A stretch of DNA of 64,000 nt from NCBI GenBank assembly GCA_002344965.1, contig DDUU01000056.1:41868-105867 (forward strand), read 5' to 3'. This document shows, piece by piece, positions 27,441 to 35,039 of the stretch. A program made the translations under genes and the position numbers. How positions within the stretch are numbered: position 1 is the stretch's first letter; each line of letters starts with the position of its first letter. The stretch comes from Candidatus Tepidiaquacellales bacterium UBA2330. GTDB taxonomy: Bacteria; Bacteroidota; Ignavibacteria; Tepidaquicellales; Tepidaquicellaceae. The notes below the pieces were generated by a model that saw only the letters and a program-made list of their open reading frames with translations, ran no database searches and was not told where the DNA came from.

Positions 27441-27974
27441 ATGTCCCGCATAAAAAAAATATTTATTGTATCGTTATTTTCCGCTGCATTTTTTTCCTGC
27501 GGGGAAAAGTTTAAACCGGCTACCGATGATGTCAAACCGGAAAATTCCCCTTCTCAGGAAAGCTGGAATTCAACAGTTGTATTTTCCGATTCGGGAATTG
27601 TCAAAGCTATACTGACCGCAGGTCATATTTCGGTCTTTACAGCAAAAGGATATACGCTTATTGACAGCGGAGCAAAGGTCGAATTTTACCGTGAAGGAAA
27701 ACTTGTTTCCGTACTTACGGGAATGAACGGGAAAATAGATGACGCTACGAAAAATATTGAAATAACAGACAGCGTTACTGTTGTTAACTCAGAAGGCAGC
27801 AGGCTGATAACGGAAAAACTGTTATGGAAAAATGATGAACAGAAAGTTTATTCGGATATGTTTGTTAGAATTACAACTCCGGAAGAAATAATAGAAGGCA
27901 CCGGCTTTGAATCTGATCAGAATTTATCAAACTACAGGATCTACAAAGTAAGCGGCGTCTTTAATAATCAATGA
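27441..27974 (+). CDS. lptC: LptC-like LPS transport lipoprotein
   Basis: Protein of 177 residues in the LptC family, which bridges the inner membrane LptBFG complex and LptA. The N-terminus has a lipobox-like FFSC with C20, so it is probably lipid-anchored, as in many Bacteroidota, rather than held by a helix as in E. coli. Beta-jellyroll pieces such as ITDSVTVVNSEGSRLITEKL and a late GTGFESDQNLSNYRIYKVSG are typical. It is between kdsD and an OstA-domain protein, which supports the call. Confidence 0.87.
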   Translation: MSRIKKIFIVSLFSAAFFSCGEKFKPATDDVKPENSPSQESWNSTVVFSDSGIVKAILTAGHISVFTAKGYTLIDSGAKVEFYREGKLVSVLTGMNGKIDDATKNIEITDSVTVVNSEGSRLITEKLLWKNDEQKVYSDMFVRITTPEEIIEGTGFESDQNLSNYRIYKVSGVFNNQ

Positions 27975-28031
27975 ACGAAAAGCTGTTATAATAAGAATTA
28001 TCCTCAGCAGCAATCAAAGTATATATTCTGT

Positions 28032-29498
28032 ATGAATATTTTTTTAAAAAATATTGATTCACCTGTAAAGTCTGTTTTTCTTTTCCTGATAATTCTGATC
28101 TCACTCTCTGAATCGGTAAACGCGCAGGAAAAGATCGAGTTAAAAAACGCGGATGAGCTGAAAGGAAGCGTGATAAACGGTGAAAGTGTAAGAGAAGCTT
28201 CAGGTAATGTTGAATTCACGCAGGGTAATGTTAAAGTCTTCTGCAATTCAGCGACACAGTTTATTTTGACAAACATTGTAGAGCTGCGCGGAAATGTCAG
28301 GATATATCAGGATACGCTTACGCTGCTTACTTCGAAAGCGACATACTTCGGAAATGAAAAAAAAGCAATATGTGAAGGAGGCGTTACGCTGAAAGATCCT
28401 AACGCCACAGTCCGCGCGGATTACGGTACTTATTTTTTTAACGAAGGCAAAGCGGTTTTTAAAGGCGATGTTATAATTGTTAATCCTGATTACAGGATCA
28501 CTTCTTCAGAGCTGACATATCTGAGAAATTCGGAAGATTCGTTTGCAGAAGGCGATGTAGTCGTAACAACTGATTCCGCTGTTATCAAAGCTGATAAAAT
28601 CGATTTTTTTAAAAACGCAGGCAGGACTTTTGCAAGAGGAAGCGTGAATATAGAAAGCGATTCTACGGTCATCACATCAGATACAGCTACTAACTATTCG
28701 TTTGAAAAAAAATCAGTTGCTTCGGGAAATGTCAGGATCGTCAGTCAGAATAATAACACGGTTGTTTTTGGTGATTACATTGAAAATTATGAAAAGGAAA
28801 ATTTTGCCTTACTTAAGAATAATACCGGTCTGATTCAGATAGAAGACAATGAGAAAAGCGATACGCTTTTTATTTACAGTGATACTATGAAGGCATACAG
28901 AAATAAACCCGACTATTATATAGCAGAAGGGAATGTGGAAATTATAAGGAATGATTTTCTGGCAAAATGCGGAACGGGGATATATTACAGGGAAAAGGAA
29001 ACTGTTTCGCTTTCGGCTAAGCCGGTAGTATGGCAGGATAAACAGCAGATGACGGGTGATTCTATTTATGCTGAGCTGCCGGGTAAAAAGCTCCGTAATA
29101 TTTATTCAAAAAAAATTAACAGTCTGCCGGGATCCGTTCCTTCATTTGTAGTTTCGGAAAACCCTGATACATATTTCAGAGACAGATACGATCAGATCAG
29201 AGGAGATAATATTACAATGAAATTTTCGGATGAAAAAATAAACGAGATTGTTGTTGAAAATAATTCGAGCAGTGTTTATTTTTCTTATGAAAATAATAAA
29301 GCAAACGGGGCAAACAAGATTGAAGGAAACAATATAATTTTATATTTCGATGAAGAAGAAAAAATTTCGAAAATAAAAATTGATTCGGATCCGAAAGGAG
29401 AATATATCCCCGAATCCATTCTGAACACTGTCAGTCTTATTTTACCCGGTTTTGAAATTGAAGAAAATAAACCTGTAAGAAGAGCATTAAAATTTTAA
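28032..29498 (+). CDS. OstA/LptA-domain protein
   Basis: Exported protein of 488 residues with a signal peptide ending near VNAQE. OstA-type repeats cover the mature protein: a first copy at about 45-150 (ASGNVEFTQGNVKVFC, RGNVRIYQDTLTLLT), then further copies with 'G[DN]V' strands (FKGDVIIVNPDYRITSSE, AEGNVEIIRND). It would form a long beta-jellyroll bridge for LPS between the membranes. It is much longer than E. coli LptA (about 185 residues), so one molecule may replace a filament of several LptA units. Position after kdsD-lptC agrees. It may act as LptA or as an LptD-related accessory. Confidence 0.83.
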   Translation: MNIFLKNIDSPVKSVFLFLIILISLSESVNAQEKIELKNADELKGSVINGESVREASGNVEFTQGNVKVFCNSATQFILTNIVELRGNVRIYQDTLTLLTSKATYFGNEKKAICEGGVTLKDPNATVRADYGTYFFNEGKAVFKGDVIIVNPDYRITSSELTYLRNSEDSFAEGDVVVTTDSAVIKADKIDFFKNAGRTFARGSVNIESDSTVITSDTATNYSFEKKSVASGNVRIVSQNNNTVVFGDYIENYEKENFALLKNNTGLIQIEDNEKSDTLFIYSDTMKAYRNKPDYYIAEGNVEIIRNDFLAKCGTGIYYREKETVSLSAKPVVWQDKQQMTGDSIYAELPGKKLRNIYSKKINSLPGSVPSFVVSENPDTYFRDRYDQIRGDNITMKFSDEKINEIVVENNSSSVYFSYENNKANGANKIEGNNIILYFDEEEKISKIKIDSDPKGEYIPESILNTVSLILPGFEIEENKPVRRALKF

Positions 29499-29507
29499 TA
29501 TATATAT

Positions 29508-30038
29508 ATGGATAACACAGGAATTCATTACCTTCGGAATGTAAGGAAGGAATTTTTAAAAATGAAAGACCTCGGAGACAGAACTTTTTCACAGCTTAAG
29601 GATGAAGACTTTTTTTATTGCCCGGATGTTGAATCAAACAGCATTGCGGTAATTGTAAGACATATGAGCGGTAATATGCTTTCCAGATGGACTGACTTTC
29701 TGACTACTGACGGTGAAAAGGATTTCAGAAAAAGGGATGAGGAATTTGACGGATTATTTTACACTGATAAAGATGACATTATTCTGAGATGGGAGAACGG
29801 CTGGCAGTGCTTATTCAATGCCATAGATGAACTCACGCCGGAAGATCTTTTGAAAAAAGTATTTATAAGAAAAGAAGAACATTCTGTAATAGAAGCTGTG
29901 AACAGACAGATCAGCCATTATGCTTATCACATTGGTCAGATTGTTTATCTTGGTAAGATGATAAAAAACAAGAACTGGAAAACGCTTTCGATACCAAAGA
30001 ATAAGTCAGAGGAATTTAATAAAAAAATGGGAATGTAG
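29508..30038 (+). CDS. DinB-like protein, DUF1572
   Basis: Four-helix protein of 176 residues in the DinB/YfiT superfamily. The metal triad is H52 (RHMSGN), H137 and H141 (ISHYAYHIGQI). Members bind a divalent metal; some are thiol transferases, but most of this subfamily has no known reaction. The gene follows the OstA-like gene by nine bases, but there is no functional reason to link them. It converges on the zinc-ribbon cluster with three bases between. Confidence 0.85.
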   Translation: MDNTGIHYLRNVRKEFLKMKDLGDRTFSQLKDEDFFYCPDVESNSIAVIVRHMSGNMLSRWTDFLTTDGEKDFRKRDEEFDGLFYTDKDDIILRWENGWQCLFNAIDELTPEDLLKKVFIRKEEHSVIEAVNRQISHYAYHIGQIVYLGKMIKNKNWKTLSIPKNKSEEFNKKMGM

Positions 30039-30041
30039 ATT

Positions 30042-30662
30042 TTAAATATCTTCCAGTATATCTATTCCAAGCACAGCATCTTTTAGCATACCGCTTTTAT
30101 TGTCATAAAAAGGAATTCCGAGAATCGAATATGAATTTACTTTCATTTCATATCTGAAGTTTTTAATAACATCGCTCTTCTCAGCTTCCAGTGAAATGAG
30201 AATAAACTCCGCCAGCTTTTTTGCATCTTCTTTACCGTATGCGAATCCGGTTAATTTGGAATTGTATTTTTGAGGAGACGCCACAGGATTTTTTATTGTG
30301 AACTGCTTGCTGAGTTCTTCCATTGATTCAATATTACAATAGAAAGCCGGTATATAAAAAAGAATATCACCGCCGGTAAATTCACCGCTTCCGCCGAAAA
30401 GATTTTTTAAAAAACTGCCTGTGGCTTTTCTTTCAAGTATTGTAATGGTTGTATTGAGCAGCCAGAAAGGTTTATAAATTAGCTCACCTTCGGATCTGAA
30501 AGCAGCGTTGGCGAAATTTATTTCTATATTTTTCATTTCGCCGTTTATTTCTTCGAAACCATTTCCGCAGCTGGTGCAGTAAACGATGTTATCATTCATC
30601 TCTACTGACAAGCCGCTGCCGCAGCTTTTACAGACTACCGCTTCTAATTTGAATTCACTCAA
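30042..30662 (-). CDS. Soluble zinc-ribbon protein of the SPFH cluster
   Basis: Protein of 206 residues. An N-terminal zinc ribbon uses C11, C14, C29 and C32 (C-x2-C-x14-C-x2-C). The rest has a KPFWLLN box near residue 65 and IPAFYC near residue 105, which match similar boxes in the two genes upstream. No signal peptide or membrane segment is visible. It is the last gene of the five-gene operon and looks like a paralog of the next two that lost its membrane part. Function unknown. Confidence 0.7.
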   Translation of the reverse strand: MSEFKLEAVVCKSCGSGLSVEMNDNIVYCTSCGNGFEEINGEMKNIEINFANAAFRSEGELIYKPFWLLNTTITILERKATGSFLKNLFGGSGEFTGGDILFYIPAFYCNIESMEELSKQFTIKNPVASPQKYNSKLTGFAYGKEDAKKLAEFILISLEAEKSDVIKNFRYEMKVNSYSILGIPFYDNKSGMLKDAVLGIDILEDI

Positions 30663-30688
30663 TTTTTATAAAATAATAAATTCTGAAA

Positions 30689-31870
30689 CTATCTTCTTGA
30701 ATTTAACAAAGCGCTTACAACGCTGCCGATGACAACTGAAGCAGCTACATTTTTTGTCAGATCCATCGCTTTATTTTTTTTCAAATCGCCGAATATAATA
30801 TCCGAACTCCCTTTGACGGATTTTTCCATACCGGTCCCGTCTTCAATCTCGCCGCCGTATCTGAATTTATTATAACCCCATTTCGTAATTGCAATCCCTG
30901 CTATAAAAATAATGAAGAATGCTATAAAAGGAAATTTTTCATCCACATGGAACAATGAAAAAACTCCGAGAAAAGTCATCATATACATTCCTATACCTGT
31001 GCCGAGAATTCCCATAAGGGCTCTGAATAAATTATTGCCCGGAGCTTTACCGTAACATATATTACCGTCTTCACCGTCCACTACCACCTGATAGGTCCTA
31101 CCTTCAAAGCTGTATCTGATTACCCAAAGAGGGTAATATACAATATCAATACTTTCCCTGACAAGATCAAAATGCTCGAAAGACACGTTGTATAAATTTA
31201 CCGAATTCCTTGACTCGGTTGAAAAATTATTCTTTGCGAAATCAAACGCTTCTTTCTCTGATGCAATTATATTGAAAACCATTCCTTCCATCTGCAGTGC
31301 TTCCAGCTCAACAGGAAGTATCGTGTCTCCGGTGAGATTTATTTTTTTTACTCCGAGCTCAGCTACATCGCAGGCGGAATATGTTCTTTCATATGAATTC
31401 TGAATTTTCTTTTCGACATCCACATAATAAGTGGTTGTTCTTCCGTTTGAAGTGCTCGTCCTTTTTTCCTGTCCGAATACCCATCCTACCACATCGGCTC
31501 TGACACGCCAGTAAGGTATGAAAGTCAGAAATGCGTCTTCCACTTTTGCATCTGTCTTAAGCTTTTTAGCTTTTGAGAATCCGGAGCTGAGCCATTTAAG
31601 CGCTTTTGCTACAGCATCATCCCTTTTTAACTTTTTCGGAACATAGTATTTTAATGTGCCGCTCTCTCCCTTGGTTACAAGTAATGTTCCGCAGTATTTA
31701 CAGTTGAATGATCTTAATCCCTCTTTTAAATCCAGCTCGCCTGAACAAGACGGACATGTAATTCCTCGAATAATTTTCTCCTTACCCGGAGATTTTTTCG
31801 TAGAAGTATTTTGAGAATCTAAAGTATCCTGTTTTTCTAATGAATTTAATAATTCTGTTTCTGCTGACAT
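30689..31870 (-). CDS. Zinc-ribbon membrane protein, YdjG-like
   Basis: Protein of 393 residues. The zinc ribbon ligands are C39, C42, C57 and C60, with the same spacing as its neighbours. A soluble region has IPYWRVRADVVGW (about 120) and YYPLWVIRYSFEGRTYQVVVDG (shortened; about 245). Two or three membrane segments follow (MGILGTGIGMYMMTFLG, FIAFFIIFIAGIAI and a final VAASVVIGSVVSAL). The layout of ribbon, PLW modules and C-terminal helices resembles Bacillus YdjG, which works with the SPFH protein YdjI. It lies in an operon with an SPFH gene, 16 bases after the preceding gene. Confidence 0.7.
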   Translation of the reverse strand: MSAETELLNSLEKQDTLDSQNTSTKKSPGKEKIIRGITCPSCSGELDLKEGLRSFNCKYCGTLLVTKGESGTLKYYVPKKLKRDDAVAKALKWLSSGFSKAKKLKTDAKVEDAFLTFIPYWRVRADVVGWVFGQEKRTSTSNGRTTTYYVDVEKKIQNSYERTYSACDVAELGVKKINLTGDTILPVELEALQMEGMVFNIIASEKEAFDFAKNNFSTESRNSVNLYNVSFEHFDLVRESIDIVYYPLWVIRYSFEGRTYQVVVDGEDGNICYGKAPGNNLFRALMGILGTGIGMYMMTFLGVFSLFHVDEKFPFIAFFIIFIAGIAITKWGYNKFRYGGEIEDGTGMEKSVKGSSDIIFGDLKKNKAMDLTKNVAASVVIGSVVSALLNSRR

Positions 31871-31886
31871 TATATATTTTAAAAGA

Positions 31887-32708
31887 TTATACTTTCTTTA
31901 CTATCCAGTAAGCAATTGCGGTAAGAGGAACAGCTGCAATAATATAAGCAAAGATCTTAATGAACTCTCCGAAGAATACTGTTTCAGCCGAAATGTCAGG
32001 ACTAATCAGATAAGATACTGCAAATGAAGCAATGCTTGCCAGACCGAATAATAAGATTGCTGCTGCGAATAATATTTTGAAAGGCATCTCGCTTTTTGCA
32101 GGCCAGATATTTGCATAAACCATTCCGGATGAAGCTTCTACCAATGCCGAATACTGCTGACCTTTGTATAAATAATAAAAATGGTAAAATGGAACATTAA
32201 CTAAACTTGATTCTGAAATATTGTCAGGGTTCACGCCGGATTGCGTAAGCCAGCTCTTTGCTGAGTCATATAGCACATCAGCTTCCACAAATACTTCATC
32301 CGTAAAATCACTTTTATGATAGGGCTTAAGATTTCCGGCAGGTATCTGTATGTTTTTTATTTCAGAGACCGGAGTGGAATGAGCGGGTTGCAGATGGATC
32401 CTGTCGCCCTGCGGATCCTTTGTTTTGAAATACCATAAAGGAAAATAATAAAAACTGATCTGTGTGATCTGCGCAAGTTTATCAAGATCCTTTACATGAT
32501 AATTTCCGGCCATCCATCTTCTTAGATTTCCTTCAGCCTGTTCTTTTGTGAAATTTGAATTAATAACAAAATTACTTACTATTCTCCTCTTGTCTATAAA
32601 TACCGATGAACTGCAGTATTCACACTCAAGGAATTTCTCATCAGCTCTTATATTGTTTTCCCCTCCGCACTGGGGACAGATTATTTTTGAAGAACTTATT
32701 TCGCTCAT
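31887..32708 (-). CDS. Zinc-ribbon membrane protein, YdjH/YdjG-like
   Basis: Protein of 273 residues. Zinc ligands are C11, C14, C29 and C32. The middle has FPLWYFK (near 92) and VPFYHFYYLYKGQQY (near 170) followed by a GMVYA strand, and two C-terminal membrane helices (PFKILFAAAILLFGLASIA; IFAYIIAAVPLTAIAYWIV). It looks like a paralog of the 393-residue neighbour. The gene begins three bases after the SPFH gene stop, so the two should be made together. Probable cytoplasmic ribbon domain at the membrane; partner of the SPFH protein by inference. Confidence 0.7.
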   Translation of the reverse strand: MSEISSSKIICPQCGGENNIRADEKFLECEYCSSSVFIDKRRIVSNFVINSNFTKEQAEGNLRRWMAGNYHVKDLDKLAQITQISFYYFPLWYFKTKDPQGDRIHLQPAHSTPVSEIKNIQIPAGNLKPYHKSDFTDEVFVEADVLYDSAKSWLTQSGVNPDNISESSLVNVPFYHFYYLYKGQQYSALVEASSGMVYANIWPAKSEMPFKILFAAAILLFGLASIASFAVSYLISPDISAETVFFGEFIKIFAYIIAAVPLTAIAYWIVKKV

Positions 32709-32711
32709 CTC

Positions 32712-33701
32712 TTATAATTTTGAAAGAAGATCTTTTTTCTTTGTATCAAATTCTTCCTGCGTAATAAGTCCGCTTTCTTTCATCTTGCCGAGTTTTTCTA
32801 TCGTTGACATTATTTCATCCGAACTCATTTTAGTCTGCTGCTGTCCGCCCTGCTGATTGCTGTTTGCCATCTGCTGTGCCATCATATTCGCCATTGTCAT
32901 ACCTGCTCCGAGTCCGACGCCTGCTCCTGCAAGACCGCCGCCCGATTCGTTTTCAGCGGATTTCTCAATTGCTCCTGCGGTTTTGAATTTCATATAATTA
33001 TCGAGATTTCCGACTGCACCCATTGAACTTCTTTCGTTGATCTTTTCCTGTACTTCTTCCGGAGGTACTATTCCGACTAAAATAAGATCAGTCAGCTCTA
33101 CTCCCATTGAATTGAAAAAATCAGCCACTTCGGATTTCACCGCTGTCTCAATCTGCTGATAGCTCTGTCCGAGTTCAAACACAGTTTTCAGATTTTTTCC
33201 GAGCACTGAATTAAGTCTCGATACAATAGCATCTCGAAGGTAATCTTCAATATCGTTGGTTGTATAAAGTCCCTGCGTAGAAACTATTTCCATCATAAAT
33301 AATCTCGGGTCGGATATTCTTATTGAGAATTTTCCTGAAGCTCTCAGCTGCACATAAGTAAGTTCGGAATCTTTAAAATTAATAGGAGATTTTGTACCCC
33401 ATTTCAGATCAATGAATTTCTTCATTGAGATAAAATATATCTGCGCCTGAAACGGCGACTTACCGCCGAAAGGCAGACTGATCAGCTTTGTAAGAAGAGG
33501 AATGTTTTCCGTAGTAAGTGTATGTCTTCCCGCATTAAATACATCAAGTGCTTTTCCGTCTCTGTAAAATACAGCACTTTGAGAATCCTGCACAATAAGC
33601 TGTGTCCCTAATCTGTATGATGCTGATCCGTCCTGTGGCTCTCTGTGAACCATAGTCTTTCCCGTTTCATCAAAAAATTGTACTATATCTATAATTGCCA
33701 T
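32712..33701 (-). CDS. SPFH-domain protein with C-terminal SHOCT motif (YdjI-like)
   Basis: Protein of 329 residues of the 'virion core protein'/YdjI branch of SPFH proteins. The N-terminus (MAIIDIVQFFDETGKTMVHR) and GTQLIVQDSQSAVFYRDGK are typical; the SPFH core spans about 30-240. Then come a flexible Gly/Ala/Met/Gln-rich linker (about 250-290) and a SHOCT helix pair (KLGKMKESGLITQEEFDTKK). No membrane helix is visible; relatives bind the inner face of the membrane and form oligomers. In Bacillus the related YdjI acts with YdjG and YdjH in membrane-stress PspA recruitment. No PspA gene is here, but a coiled-coil gene precedes it. Confidence 0.85.
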   Translation of the reverse strand: MAIIDIVQFFDETGKTMVHREPQDGSASYRLGTQLIVQDSQSAVFYRDGKALDVFNAGRHTLTTENIPLLTKLISLPFGGKSPFQAQIYFISMKKFIDLKWGTKSPINFKDSELTYVQLRASGKFSIRISDPRLFMMEIVSTQGLYTTNDIEDYLRDAIVSRLNSVLGKNLKTVFELGQSYQQIETAVKSEVADFFNSMGVELTDLILVGIVPPEEVQEKINERSSMGAVGNLDNYMKFKTAGAIEKSAENESGGGLAGAGVGLGAGMTMANMMAQQMANSNQQGGQQQTKMSSDEIMSTIEKLGKMKESGLITQEEFDTKKKDLLSKL

Positions 33702-33758
33702 GATTATTTTATTTTATGATTTTTAAATACCCGCAGTGCGGAGTTTATTTAAATTAAA

Positions 33759-34283
33759 TTACTGCTTTAATATTTCTTCTCTTTCATTGAACTTATTTAG
33801 GAATACGTCAAGAGATCCTGAAATCTCAGATACTATCTCCTTAACATCGACTTTCTCTTTTGCTTTGTCTTCAAGCTCTCTGAACTTTTTACAGACATCT
33901 TCAGCATTTTCGAGCAAACTTCCGTCAAACTGATAAAGCTGATTCAGTTTATCCTCTTTCACTTTTATCACATCAAACGCGCCGCTGTAACCCCTCGCTG
34001 CAGACTTAAGTTTTGCAATTACAGTCTCATTTTTTTTGTCGATCTTATCGAGTCCCGAAACCGACATTAAACTACCGCTGTCAGACAGCGCTGAAACCGC
34101 ATTCTTCAGGCTGGTTTTATTCGCTTCCATTATTACTGCGAGTTTATTCCTTAATAAGGTATCAAGCTCTCTTGAGTTATCTCTGTTCACATACCCGTCA
34201 TATCCGGGAATATATCTCTTTATCTTTTCAAGCCATGACTCGTTTGACTTTATCTGTTCGAGTTTTGATTGCAGATCATTCAT
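33759..34283 (-). CDS. Coiled-coil protein with IPGYDGYVNRD motif, SPFH-associated
   Basis: Helical, charged protein of 174 residues without signal peptide or membrane segment. A segment at about residues 20-45 reads RYIPGYDGYVNRDNSRELD and is followed by a LLRNKL helix. I recall this type of motif in uncharacterised proteins encoded beside SPFH genes. It is the first gene of the operon and 57 bases before the SPFH gene. It could be the functional stand-in for PspA, but its sequence does not look like PspA/Vipp1. Function unknown. Confidence 0.65.
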   Translation of the reverse strand: MNDLQSKLEQIKSNESWLEKIKRYIPGYDGYVNRDNSRELDTLLRNKLAVIMEANKTSLKNAVSALSDSGSLMSVSGLDKIDKKNETVIAKLKSAARGYSGAFDVIKVKEDKLNQLYQFDGSLLENAEDVCKKFRELEDKAKEKVDVKEIVSEISGSLDVFLNKFNEREEILKQ

Positions 34284-34358
34284 TTATTTAAGTATTTTAA
34301 TTTTAAAATAAAAAGATTTAATTGCTTTAGGAAGAATTTAATATTATTAAAGGAGAAT

Positions 34359-34919
34359 ATGCACATGAAACGATTAAATTATCACCGGACCGTAATCATT
34401 GTTTTAATTATGCTCATCAGTCAGAATTGTTTTCCGGGAAATTTTATTGCGGACAAATATATGAAATCCGCTTTTAATTTTCCTGATACAAACAAAAATA
34501 ATCACTTAAGTATCCTTGATGCCGTAAATTACATTTCAGAAATATCCCCGGGAGAAATTGTATCTGCCGAAAAAAAATTCAGAAAAGACAACCCTGTATG
34601 GGAATTAATTCTTTTAACCGAACCGGGCAGTGCAGTTAAGTTTGAAGTTTCTTATTTTGAAAGAACAATTCTCTCTGTGATATCGGATGAAACGCCTGTT
34701 AAATATGACCTCAGACCTTCTGAAAATTTCATCTCACTTACTCAGGCAATAAAAATTGTTTCAGAGCATACCCCGCAAAATGTTTTGAAATGGAAATTCC
34801 ATAAAATAAAGGACAGTTGGGAATACAGCTTCTGGCTGTTCACAAAATCCGGCAAAGCACAGTTAAGACTAAATGCTGAAAGCGGTGAAATTATTTCATC
34901 AAAGAAAAAAAGCAAATAA
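34359..34919 (+). CDS. Exported protein with PepSY-like C-terminus
   Basis: Secreted protein of about 186 residues. AGGAG at 34351-34355 stands before two ATGs, 34359 (three bases) and 34365 (nine bases); the second has better spacing. The signal peptide follows (RTVIIVLIMLISQNCFPG). The mature part has DAVNYISEISPGEI and a later ITQAIKIVSEHTP-type helix with KWKFHKIKDSWEYSFW and LRLNAESGEIIS, a PepSY-like strand pattern. No lipobox of good quality. It has no clear partner: the upstream operon is divergent and mutS follows in convergent orientation. Function unknown. Confidence 0.7.
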   Translation: MHMKRLNYHRTVIIVLIMLISQNCFPGNFIADKYMKSAFNFPDTNKNNHLSILDAVNYISEISPGEIVSAEKKFRKDNPVWELILLTEPGSAVKFEVSYFERTILSVISDETPVKYDLRPSENFISLTQAIKIVSEHTPQNVLKWKFHKIKDSWEYSFWLFTKSGKAQLRLNAESGEIISSKKKSK

Positions 34920-35039
34920 CTGTACCAATTGTTTATTGACAGAAAAAATTATATAGCTGGATTATTGAAATGAGCTTTATAGTATACTAAACTTTACTAT
35001 AAAAGAGTGCAGCGCAATTCAATCTTCAAAACAAGATAA

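Noticed and set aside
32712..33701. PspA or Vipp1 in the SPFH cluster
   Set aside because: Neither the SPFH protein nor the coiled-coil protein shows the PspA helical pattern; SPFH and SHOCT are clear instead.
34269..34358. Upstream start of the PepSY-like gene at 34269
   Set aside because: The strong AGGAG at 34351 and a signal peptide right after the later ATGs decide for 34359 or 34365.
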